A model generated the notes under the pieces. The model was given only the letters and a program-made list of their open reading frames with translations, was not told where the DNA came from and searched no databases. DNA of 64,000 nucleotides from Rhizobium sp. NRK18 (GTDB lineage: Bacteria; Pseudomonadota; Alphaproteobacteria; Rhizobiales; Rhizobiaceae): the NCBI RefSeq assembly GCF_024385575.1, contig NZ_JANFMV010000001.1, positions 3,191,681-3,255,680 of the forward strand. Direction: 5' to 3'. How positions within the stretch are numbered: position 1 is the stretch's first letter; the number at the start of each line of letters is the position of its first letter. Positions 39,218 through 48,000 of this stretch are shown here, piece by piece. The position numbers and the translations under genes were made by a program.

Positions 39218-40764
39218 CCGTTCCGTCCGCCATTCCTGGGAGTGTTGAAGCGTCTGTTGCGCTGGCGCCGCCAGGCGCCGTCATCGGCCATCATGTCGGT
39301 GAGCAGGCCTTCGCGCAAACCGCGGTCTGCCACCCGCATGCGTTTCGACGGCCAGCGGCGGCGGATCGCCTCCAGAATGGCGCAGCCGGCAAGCACGAGA
39401 TCGGCGCGGTCCGGGCCGATGCAGGGATTGGAGGCGCGCGCATCGAAATTCCACGAGAGGAGCCGCGCCTGCATGGCGGTGACATCGTCGTCATGCATCC
39501 ACAGCCCGTCGACACGCCGGCGATCGTAGCGCGGCAGGTCGAGATGGACGCCGGCGAGCGTCGTCACCGTGCCGGAGGTGCCGATCAGGTGATAGTCGAC
39601 GGCATCGTGGCCGCCCACCGGCGGCGGGCATTCGAAGCGCGACAGCATGCCTTCGACCTCGTCGACCATGGCGCCGAACACTTCCGGCGTGACGTCGCGG
39701 CCGCCGTGCTTTTCCGACAGCGTGACGACGCCGACCGGCAGCGAGGTCCAGTGGGTGATGTGGTTGGCAAGGCGCGTCGAGCGCCGGTCGGTGACGTTGA
39801 TCACGGCAATTTCCGACGAGCCGCCGCCGATGTCGAACAGCACGACCGAGCGCGCGTCACGCTCGACCAGCGAGGCGCAGCCGGAAACGGCCAGACGCGC
39901 CTCTGTCTCGCGGTTGATGATTTCGAGTTCGAGGCCCGCCTCGCGCTTGACGCGCTCGAGGAATTCCACGCCGTTAGCGGCCGAGCGGCAGGCTTCGGTG
40001 GCGATCAGCCGCATCTTGCGGATCTGCTTGGCGGCGAGCTTGCCGGCGCAGATGCGCAGCGCCTCGACCGCGCGGTCCATTGCGTCCTCGGACAGCCTGC
40101 CGCTGGCGGCGAGCCCCTCGCCGAGCCGGACGATGCGCGAGAAGGCATCGACGACGCGGAATTGGCCGGGACGTCCCGGCTGGGCAATCAGCAGGCGGCA
40201 ATTGTTGGTACCGAGATCGAGCGCCGCGTAAAGATGCGACGGAAAGGGTGCGCCCTGTGCCGGGCGCTGGTTCTGGCCGGCCGCGCGCGACGTCGGCGTG
40301 GCAGCGGGCGCGTCGGACGCATCGGGCCGCGGGCTCGCGGCCGGGCCGTTCATCGCCACCGGCGTGTGCGCCGGCATCAGCGGCCGACCCTGCAGGCCGC
40401 GCTTGTGGCGGTTCTTCTTGCGGTTCTTTCCGGAAGGCCCCTGCCCCGGGACCGGCTGCAAGGCCGTCGTGACCGCGAGCGCATCGGCGGTTTCCGGCCG
40501 GGCGCCCGGCGGCTTCTTGCCGCGCGAACGGCGACGCTTCTTGCGCTTGTGCGGCGGTGGTTCCGCGCCATCAAGGCTCTGGACCGGTGTCTGGCGTTCC
40601 TTCGGCCCGTTCTGGCCGGAATGCTCCTGTGACGGCCGACGCTTGCGGTTCTTCGACCGGCGGCTCCGACCCTGGCCCTGCTCCGAGCCTGAAGGCTCCG
40701 CATGACCGGCATTCACGAACGCCCCGGCATCTGACGGCTGTTGGCCGCTCTCGGGGTCTCTCAC
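39214..40764 (-). CDS. Ppx/GppA exopolyphosphatase-family protein with basic N-terminal extension
   Basis: A 516-residue protein. The Ppx/GppA phosphatase domain begins near residue 175 ([19 protein letters not shown]), with [32 protein letters not shown] and [20 protein letters not shown]. It belongs to the exopolyphosphatase / guanosine pentaphosphatase superfamily (polyphosphate or pppGpp hydrolysis). The first 170 residues are low-complexity and very basic ([39 protein letters not shown]), possibly an RNA or polyphosphate-binding tail. The start is a GTG at 40764. It is co-transcribed with rlmE. Confidence 0.9.
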   Translation of the reverse strand: MRDPESGQQPSDAGAFVNAGHAEPSGSEQGQGRSRRSKNRKRRPSQEHSGQNGPKERQTPVQSLDGAEPPPHKRKKRRRSRGKKPPGARPETADALAVTTALQPVPGQGPSGKNRKKNRHKRGLQGRPLMPAHTPVAMNGPAASPRPDASDAPAATPTSRAAGQNQRPAQGAPFPSHLYAALDLGTNNCRLLIAQPGRPGQFRVVDAFSRIVRLGEGLAASGRLSEDAMDRAVEALRICAGKLAAKQIRKMRLIATEACRSAANGVEFLERVKREAGLELEIINRETEARLAVSGCASLVERDARSVVLFDIGGGSSEIAVINVTDRRSTRLANHITHWTSLPVGVVTLSEKHGGRDVTPEVFGAMVDEVEGMLSRFECPPPVGGHDAVDYHLIGTSGTVTTLAGVHLDLPRYDRRRVDGLWMHDDDVTAMQARLLSWNFDARASNPCIGPDRADLVLAGCAILEAIRRRWPSKRMRVADRGLREGLLTDMMADDGAWRRQRNRRFNTPRNGGRNG

Positions 40765-41067
40765 GTGTTCAATTCCAGTTACGCCGCGCTCGCCAGGTCT
40801 TCAAAGAGGGAGCTGCAGGCGTTCGTTTGATTTTCGTTGACGTGACAATATCAGGGCAGCACGGGATCGCCAACCGCTTTTTCGTCAACGCCGGCTGGAG
40901 CCGGGATCGCTGCCGATAGCAACACGTCAAAAAAAATCGTTTTGGGTATTTGCAAGCGCAATCGATTTGGTTATAAGCCGGCCACGAAGCGGACACGGTC
41001 GCCCCGGCGACATGCACAGTCTACCCCGTCCGCTTTGCCAGTCCGGGCTAAAACGTCCGCGACACAT
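40765..41067. other. Intergenic region between ppx and tRNA-Gln
   Basis: 303 bp without a supportable gene. It carries the promoter of the ppx-rlmE operon and probably that of the tRNA. No repeat or terminator was clear. Confidence 0.6.
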
Positions 41068-41141
41068 TGGGGAATAGGTTAACGGTAGACCCACGGACTC
41101 TGACTCCGTTAGTCCTGGTTCGAATCCAGGTTCCCCAGCCA
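41068..41141 (+). tRNA. tRNA-Gln (anticodon CTG)
   Basis: Complete cloverleaf. Acceptor TGGGGAA (41068-41074) pairs with TTCCCCA (41131-41137), then discriminator G and encoded CCA. The anticodon stem ACGGA/TCCGT encloses the loop CTCTGAC, anticodon CTG. The T arm CCTGG-TTCGAAT-CCAGG is intact. It is the last core-genome feature; a mobile, low-homogeneity region starts straight after it, so it is the likely integration point of the island. Confidence 0.95.
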
Positions 41142-41586
41142 ATTCATATTTCTTCATAATTTTCAATGACTTAAGCGACCGGAACAAATAGCAACCGGAA
41201 CAGTTTTCCGCATCACTTTTCCGGAGCACGGGTCCGCTGACCCTGCACCGCGGTCGCCTAACTGCACCAGGCATCCGTCGTTCTTGTATCCGCGGCTTCT
41301 GTTGTCTCAGATCGATCTGACACCTCTTTTCGCTCGCCAGCCACCTCTTCGGTTCGGAGCGGATGATGGACGAGGCCGGTCAGCGGCCATGAAATTGCAC
41401 ATAGGCACGGGCGGATCTCGTCAGACCAAACTCTGTTAGGTGCGTCCCTCTCCGCCCGCAATGATATCGATGACAATAGTCCAGATGCTCCAGATCCGAG
41501 CTCACCAATTACAATATGAGGCCGCTTGGGCTATAAGGTAGCTCCGGCGTGGCGAAGATCCGCAAGATCTGGTGATTGAGGATACC
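41142..41586. other. Island left edge, no supportable gene
   Basis: 445 bp directly downstream of tRNA-Gln. Short open frames exist on both strands, but none has a start site, domain or codon pattern that supports a gene. A copy of the tRNA 3' end (expected att duplicate) was looked for in the window and not seen. Confidence 0.5.
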
Positions 41587-41772
41587 ATGGTCAATTCCCA
41601 AAAAGGAAAAGGTGACGAAGATGCAGTCGCCGCTCCGCGTCGAGCAGAGCAGAACCGCACGCCTGAGGAGAACCTGGCCCCTACAAGAGAAGGTGCATTC
41701 GACATCGAGGCCTTTGCCGAAGAGGCCATCGCAAGACACCGCGTCATCTTTGACTATCTCGCGGGCAAATGA
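41587..41772 (+). CDS. Small hypothetical protein
   Basis: Possible gene of 61 residues starting VNSQKGKGDED-like after an ATG at 41587 with GAGGATACC upstream. The product is very acidic at its C-terminus (GAFDIEAFAEEAIARHRVIF), which looks like a real helical end. No family recognised. It is the first possible gene of the island. Confidence 0.4.
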   Translation: MVNSQKGKGDEDAVAAPRRAEQNRTPEENLAPTREGAFDIEAFAEEAIARHRVIFDYLAGK

Positions 41773-42329
41773 CGGAATGACCTATTGCATCGGAATGATC
41801 CTGCGGCGGTCGCCGACAGGCACCAGGAGCCCAACCTAGAGTTCTCATCCCTCAGCCTGGTCTAGGCCTCAAGAATCGAACTCGCACAGCCGGCGATACT
41901 TTCTGTGCGAGAAGCGCGTGCGTGCCCCTCCTGGCTCGTTGACGCACAACGCCAAATGCCAAGCACCCCAGACGCGGTCGCCCTAGCGGCAGATAGCTTG
42001 AGAAACTCGATCCGCCGTTGTTGTGCGTAGTGCCGCTCTCTCGGGCCGACAGGAGGCCGCCTCCTGCCATCAGCTCGGCATATGCCACCAACTTCCTCGA
42101 CATAGCCAGCGCCACCGGACCGGGGAACGGCAGCGATCCTAGGGATCGACCGACTGATCTACGGGTAGAACGGTAGCCACAGCGCCGCCTCGGCAACGAG
42201 GCTTGTTACCAGTTGCACGGCTAGGCATTTAGAGTTGATCACCCGTTGAAAAACTTGATCATCACTAAAGGGTATCGTATAGTCTTAATCACGAATTCCC
42301 CTACCCTTCCTACACGAGACCTACCCCTT
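41773..42329. other. Non-coding gap before the serine recombinase
   Basis: 557 bp with no supportable gene; probably decayed mobile DNA plus the recombinase promoter. No inverted repeats long enough to be transposon ends were noticed. Confidence 0.5.
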
Positions 42330-43079
42330 ATGACCACTTATCGCACATCAAAGCAGGCGATCGCCTATATCCGAGTATCCACTGACAAGCAGGGCGAAAC
42401 GGGAATTGGCCTGGAAGGACAGAAGGCATCCATACGTGCTTATGCTGATGCGGCCGGCGTCGAGATTGTAGAGTGGTTCCAGGATGTGGCCAGCGGACGC
42501 GGCGAAAAGAACCTGGAACACCGGCAGGGTCTCCAGAGCGCACTCGACTTCGCTCAGACCCATGACACTGATCTTCTCGTGGATGGGCTCGATCGGCTGT
42601 CTCGCAGCACCAAGACCATCGAGCACATAATGCGCGAACGCAAGGTCATGGTTGTCTCGGTCTCAGAAGGGCGCACGAACAATCGACTAGTGCTCGCCAG
42701 CCGTGCCGCGCGCGCGGAGCTTGAAGGAAATATGATCTCGGAGCGGACCAAGCGCGCCCTTCACAGAAAGAAGGCTGAGGGCGTGAAGCTCGGGAACAGG
42801 ACCAATCTCTCAGAGGCTCAGAAGCTTGGTGCGGATTCCAACAAGCGCCGGGCAGAGGAGAAGGTCAATGAGATCGCCTCGGCTATTCGGAAGAACGATT
42901 GGCAGGACCTCTCTGTGCCGGCTCTGGTAGACGCACTGAACGGCATTGGCTTGAAGACCAGCCGCGGCGAAGCTTGGACCGCTGCGGCTCTCCGCAAGCC
43001 CCGTAAGGCGGCGCTAGAGGCCATCAAGGCATCCACGCTCGCAGATTATAAGAACCATCCGAACTTTGGTCTTTTCTGA
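42330..43079 (+). CDS. Serine recombinase (resolvase/invertase family)
   Basis: A 249-residue site-specific recombinase. The resolvase domain covers residues 10-150; the catalytic Ser17 lies in AIAYIRVSTDKQ, with GLEGQKASIRAYA and the conserved Arg-rich region LLVDGLDRLSRSTKTIEH. A short C-terminal DNA-binding part (LSVPALVDALNGIGLKTSRG, then WTAAALRKPRKA) is like the invertase and Tn3 resolvase tails rather than the large integrase type. The ATG at 42330 is chosen although the frame is open from 42246. It may be the island's recombinase, or serve resolution of plasmid or transposon DNA. Confidence 0.88.
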   Translation: MTTYRTSKQAIAYIRVSTDKQGETGIGLEGQKASIRAYADAAGVEIVEWFQDVASGRGEKNLEHRQGLQSALDFAQTHDTDLLVDGLDRLSRSTKTIEHIMRERKVMVVSVSEGRTNNRLVLASRAARAELEGNMISERTKRALHRKKAEGVKLGNRTNLSEAQKLGADSNKRRAEEKVNEIASAIRKNDWQDLSVPALVDALNGIGLKTSRGEAWTAAALRKPRKAALEAIKASTLADYKNHPNFGLF

Positions 43080-43214
43080 ACCGTCCCGCGGTCTTCCAAC
43101 AGCGGTCCATCGTCGTTTGGCTAGACGAACCGCTCCTGGCTCATGCTGCACTGGCCCGAGCGCCGGCTCTTAACCGCGTTGCGTCCGGCGACTTGCTAGC
43201 GGCACAAAAATCTT

Positions 43215-43278
43215 CCGTTATCCGTTATGTTGTTATTGACACGGTCCGTTAGGATGAAATACTAACGACTAACAACGG
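43215..43278 (+). promoter_or_regulatory. Promoter with repeated CCGTTA boxes before the 43,288 gene
   Basis: CCGTTA occurs three times as direct repeats (43215-43220, 43222-43227, 43246-43251), with inverted relatives TAACG (43263-43267) and AACGG (43274-43278). Between them a candidate promoter reads TTGACA (43236-43241), 18-bp spacer, TACTAA (43260-43265). The layout fits an operator for a phage- or plasmid-type repressor, with the last box next to the GGAG ribosome binding site. Confidence 0.5.
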
Positions 43279-43287
43279 AGATTGGAC

Positions 43288-43833
43288 ATGGCACTCAGCA
43301 ACGCAGAACGACAACGGCTTCACTACCAGCGCCAGAAGGACAAGAAAAAGAGAGAGCTTAAGCAACCAGACAGCGTGGAACTGGCAATACCCTCGGAAGA
43401 CCCATTTTATGAGTGGTTCCAGGGACAAGCCGGCGGTTTCTCTGACTTCGCGCGGTGCTTCGACATTGCCGGCATGGAAGCACCCGATATTGATGATGAC
43501 AGCGATCCCAAGTCCTTTTCGGGCGAGATCGAGCGCAGTTTCGAAGGAGCGCCGGAACGTAGCCCCTACGCTAACGGTGGCGGATCGCTCGCCAGGGCCG
43601 AGATCATGGTCGGCTGCCTGGTTGACGCGGCCTCAGAGCTCGCCCGCATCATCAACGAGTATAAGCGCAACCAGGTGACCAACCAGCTTCGGGAAATCGA
43701 GAATGCTGACTTTTCCGATCCCAGCGTCAAGAAAAACGCGCTGACAGAAGTGGTCCGGCTCCAAAAGATGATCGAGACCCTCGACAAGCAGGTGCGCTGG
43801 TCCTTTCCTCAATGGAAGCTGACAAGCGACTAG
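43288..43833 (+). CDS. Hypothetical protein of the island
   Basis: A 181-residue protein of unknown function, with no family recognised. The ATG at 43288 has a strong GGAG at 7 bp. The N-terminus is highly charged (SNAERQRLHYQRQKDKKKRE), like phage or plasmid DNA-binding proteins; the middle is acidic (EAPDIDDDSDPKSF); the C-terminal half is helical (LVDAASELARIINEYKRNQV and ALTEVVRLQKMIETLDKQVR). The gene is preceded by a repeat-containing promoter, so it is probably regulated by an island repressor. Confidence 0.65.
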   Translation: MALSNAERQRLHYQRQKDKKKRELKQPDSVELAIPSEDPFYEWFQGQAGGFSDFARCFDIAGMEAPDIDDDSDPKSFSGEIERSFEGAPERSPYANGGGSLARAEIMVGCLVDAASELARIINEYKRNQVTNQLREIENADFSDPSVKKNALTEVVRLQKMIETLDKQVRWSFPQWKLTSD

Positions 43834-44038
43834 CTCGCTTCTGTCAACGGTGAGGCAGTGATGTAACAACAGGGGTCGGCGATCAAGGCACCTGCATCTG
43901 CCAACCATCCCCCAACAATAGCAACGGTTCTCCCTGGCATCACCTGCCGGCTAGCTGCCGCTCGCTTTCACGCCTGACCCAAATCCGCAATCGTTGCGGT
44001 TTGCCCACCGCACACCTATCAACCCAGGAGGCCTGACA

Positions 44039-44911
44039 ATGACTGATCTTCACATTACCAACGACGAACTCAAAGACCTCGACTACACTAACGCTGAAAA
44101 CATCGTGGACGTCGACACTCCGGAGCAATCGCCTGGTTCCGAGCCCTCAGTGCCGGCGAGTCCTGCCGTATTCGGCTTCGACTATTCTGGTGTGTCACTT
44201 AAAGTGGCGCAGGAGGCAGAGGCTGCTGCCATCCGAATCCGAGATCGCCACCGCCTCAGCATAATCGACACTGGACATGACCTGTGCGCTGTAAAGGATA
44301 AGCTTGAACACGGCCAGTTTGGAAATTGGCTAAGCTACCACTTCGGTATGTCTGAGCGCACTGCCCAGAACTATATGAACGCGGCAACTGTCTTTGGTTC
44401 AGCACCCAAGGTGATCGATGTGCTGCCGCCCGTGACCATCTACAAGCTCGCTGCGAAAGGCGCGCCAGAGGAGATCAGGCAGTCCGTCATTGACGCCGTA
44501 GATAAAGGCCTCCTCCTCGACCACAAGGAAGTCAATTCTCAAATTGCAACCGCGCAAAAGGAGGCACGCCAAAGGCGGGAAGAAGAACGCGCGGCGAAGC
44601 ACGAGCAGCGTGCTTGGGAGAAGAATGAAAAGGCGCTGCGGGCTGAAGGCAAGACCGACGAAGAAATTAAGAATGAGCGCAAGCGGTGGGATAGGAAGAT
44701 AGCACGCAAAGAACGTGACGCCGACAAGAAGGCTCTCGAGGCTAGCCAGCGGGAGGAAGCGGCATTGCAGCGGGAGGAGAGGTTGAACGGGATGGCAGCC
44801 AAGGCAGTAAACATCCTCAAGGCTCGGCTTGCCGCGGACTACGAGACGTTCCGAGATGCACTTCTGCAGCTTGATTATGTTCAATTAAAAACTGCGATGT
44901 TGAACGCCTAA
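44039..44911 (+). CDS. DUF3102-family protein
   Basis: A 290-residue protein. Residues 60-130 carry the DUF3102 pattern (HRLSIIDTGHDLCAVKDKLE, then HGQFGNWLSYHFGMSERTAQ), common in plasmid, phage and island genes and thought to be DNA-associated. A long, highly charged coiled-coil region follows (about 175-265, QKEARQRREEERAAKHEQRA and similar). The ATG at 44039 has AGGAGG at 7 bp. It may take part in partition or replication control of the element; this is only inferred. Confidence 0.75.
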   Translation: MTDLHITNDELKDLDYTNAENIVDVDTPEQSPGSEPSVPASPAVFGFDYSGVSLKVAQEAEAAAIRIRDRHRLSIIDTGHDLCAVKDKLEHGQFGNWLSYHFGMSERTAQNYMNAATVFGSAPKVIDVLPPVTIYKLAAKGAPEEIRQSVIDAVDKGLLLDHKEVNSQIATAQKEARQRREEERAAKHEQRAWEKNEKALRAEGKTDEEIKNERKRWDRKIARKERDADKKALEASQREEAALQREERLNGMAAKAVNILKARLAADYETFRDALLQLDYVQLKTAMLNA

Positions 44912-45000
44912 CTGGGTCGGAAAGACCGAGCCCGTCGATACTACCAGATTTCTGTCGACGGGCCGCATTCCGGTCTAGGCAGCCGCACATTCTTCGTGAA

Positions 45001-48000
45001 CTAAAGCTCGCTTCCCAATTCAGCATCCTCCAGAGCCTGGCCGATGGCTCGCGCAAGTTCTGGTCCCAATCTTTGGTAACCGAGGAGATTTGCTACCGCA
45101 CGTGTCAGATCCTCACGTGACATCTCGCCACTCTCCTTTACGATCAGCTCCGCAGCGGTGGTGATCTCCATTGGTGGCAAGTATTCGGCCTTGAGAAGCG
45201 CGCCTTCGACATTGGAACGGTCCCGGATCGGAATATCATCCTGTTGTTGAAGTGTGAATAGAAACTGCTCCTGCCGCCGTAAGTCAGAGCCTTGCCGCAG
45301 AGCATAATTTATCGCCTTGTTGGCGACCTCCTGGATTCGATTGCCGGTGCGGCTCTTGCCAAAAGCTGCAGCGATCCTCCGAGCCACCTCTTCTGCGTGG
45401 ATTGGTCCTTCAATTTCAATTATCTGAGTGACCAGTTTAGCGAGATAGCCGATTGGCGCCTCATGCGGCTCACCGTTGAAATTGGCGATGGGTTCGGCTT
45501 TCCGATAGGGAGTCCCGGCAAGCACAAGATGATCGAGAGAAATCTCTTGTATTCCGCCTCCCGCTTCGACTGAGAAATCATCAGGGCTTTCAACTTGCGC
45601 TCCGGGAGCTTCAAATTTCGCCGAAGCGTCTAATGCCTCCCTCGCCTTAGCCAGAGTTTCCCTCAGTCGCTGAACTTCGCGCTGTCGATCATGAAACCAG
45701 TCTGTGCTCCAGATCCTATGAAATCGCCAACCAAGGCCCTCTAGAACCTCCTGGCGTAGTCGATCACGTTCACGCGCCCAAAGGGCGGAGTGGTAGGCAG
45801 CTCCATCACACTCTACAGCGAGTATGTATTGCGCGGGGCGTTCAGGATGACGAACGCCGATATCAATTCGGAAGCCTGATGACCCAACCTGCGGATCAGC
45901 TTCATACCCCAAAGAGCGAATAACTGCTGCAACATCTTCCTCGAAGGGGCTATCAGCGCCGAGACCAGTCGCAGCTTTCTCGTCCATGATGCCTGTTTTG
46001 GCAAAGTCCAGGAACCGCTTTAGAACTCGAAGCCCGTCGCGACTGGACCGACTTGGGTCGATGTCCGCAGGATCAAATGAAATGAAGACCTCACATCGCG
46101 TGCGTGCGCGACTGAACAAAACGTTCAATCGACGGCCGCCACCTTCTCCATTGATTGGGCCGAAGGCCATGCTGGTCAGCCTACCGCCGGCGACTTGGGG
46201 GCCATAACCCACAGATATCATGATGACATCTCGTTCGTCCCCCTGAACGTTTTCGATGTTTTTCACAAAGAAGTCTTCCGCTCCTCCTGCTAGCAGAAAA
46301 CGATCAAGCGTCCCGTCAGCGCGACGCCTGTTTTCTATGACTTCTGTGATCATATCGGATTGTGCCTTTGAGAAGGCTACGACACCAAGCGACAGCTGCG
46401 GACATGACCTCGCATGCTGAGCAACCGCCGTTGCAATCTCTTCGGCTTCGATCCGATTGGTTCCTGCTCGCCCAAGACCGCTATTTTTGGGAGCGTAGAC
46501 GCCCGCGACACGCTTCAACTTCAGGCCATAATTATCGTCGAGCTGCAGAGGAGACGGCGGAAGTATCAATTCGTCTTCATAAAACTCTGCGTTTGAAACG
46601 CGGATAAGGGACGGGTCTCTTGAACGGTAGTGCCAAGAAAGCATCCGTCGCTTGATACCGCGCGCTTCGCAGAGCGTGAGTATGCTCTCCATATCAGCCG
46701 CGTATGCTGGCGTTCCTTCATCTTCATCAACGTCAGTTTCTGCATCGTCAACCATTCTGTCGAAAAATGATGTGGGCGGCAGCTGCTTCTGGTCACCGAC
46801 GACGACGACTTGCTTCGCCCGGGCTATGCACCCAAAAGAGTCCTCTGGACGAACCTGGGATGCTTCATCGATCACCAATAGGTCGAATTCGACTACCCCA
46901 GCTGGAAGATACTGTGCGACGGAAATTGGACTCATGAGCATAATCGGCTTGATACGCTGCACCATGGACCCTGCATTCTTCATCAGCCACCGAATGGGCT
47001 TATGTCCTTTCTTTCGCCCCACCTCTCCGCGGATGATCCCCATTTCGCCAATGGTCCCTCGCGGCACTCTGTTGCTATGCTCAAGCCGAACCAACTTCCG
47101 GCAATCGGAAATTCGATCTCGTTCCAACTGCGCAAATTCGTCAACAAGCGCATGCCGGTCAAGGTCGCGCAATTTCTCGATCGCGGGATATCGGCGGCGC
47201 GCTTCTGTCCAGCGGGCTTCTGCGCAAGCGAACATGTATTCATTGGTCGCTTCGGTTGGTGTCAGTTGTCCCTGGAGCAGTTTGTCCACGACCGCCTTAG
47301 CGCCAGCAACGGAGGCATTCTCAATGGCACGACACAAACCGACCCACGATGAATATGCTGGGATATCGTTTGCTATCCTCAGAAGATGCGAACTGAAGCT
47401 GGAGAGTTCCAAAACATCGATCTCTTCCTCAAACCCGACAAGACGAAGGTCGAGTTGAAGGCGCGCACAGATTGTCGCCAACGAAGGCCGAACGGAACTG
47501 ACCTGTGATTGCAGCCGAGCTCCGATATCGACAGGATCTCCCAGGACTGAAAGGGCACGAGTTAACTGTGATGCTTCCTGAAAGGCTCCCGCCTTCTGTA
47601 TAGCCGCCAGCCACTCACAGAGGCTCGAAACTTCTCGAAAATCTGTCTTCTCACCTCTCCAGTGTTCCTTAAGTTTAGCACTCAGCCATGCCTCCTCGGA
47701 GGCAAGCAGCGCACGCTTTTGTTGGACGTCAATAAGAATGTCCACTAGCTGGATGCGTTCCTCCGGCTGCTGAGGCAAAGGGCTGGACAAAAGGCTGGAT
47801 AACTCTGCTGATGCTCGTCTATAAGACCCAAACCAGCGCTGCCAAATCGAAGCTTTGCCAGCCACCAGCGAACGGCGAATGGATGAGCATTCCGCTGTCC
47901 AGGCGGCTGCGGAGAACGTTTGCTCTGCTGCTTGGTATGCAGTCTGCCACAGAGAGCCTGTATTCAATGCCTCCTGTAGTCGAGGATCTTCGGCCAAGTC

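Noticed and set aside
39205..40632. Antisense frame opposite ppx/gppA
   Set aside because: Shadow of the phosphatase domain.
41258..41476. Possible minus-strand gene next to tRNA-Gln
   Set aside because: Polar, low-complexity translation with no start site or domain.
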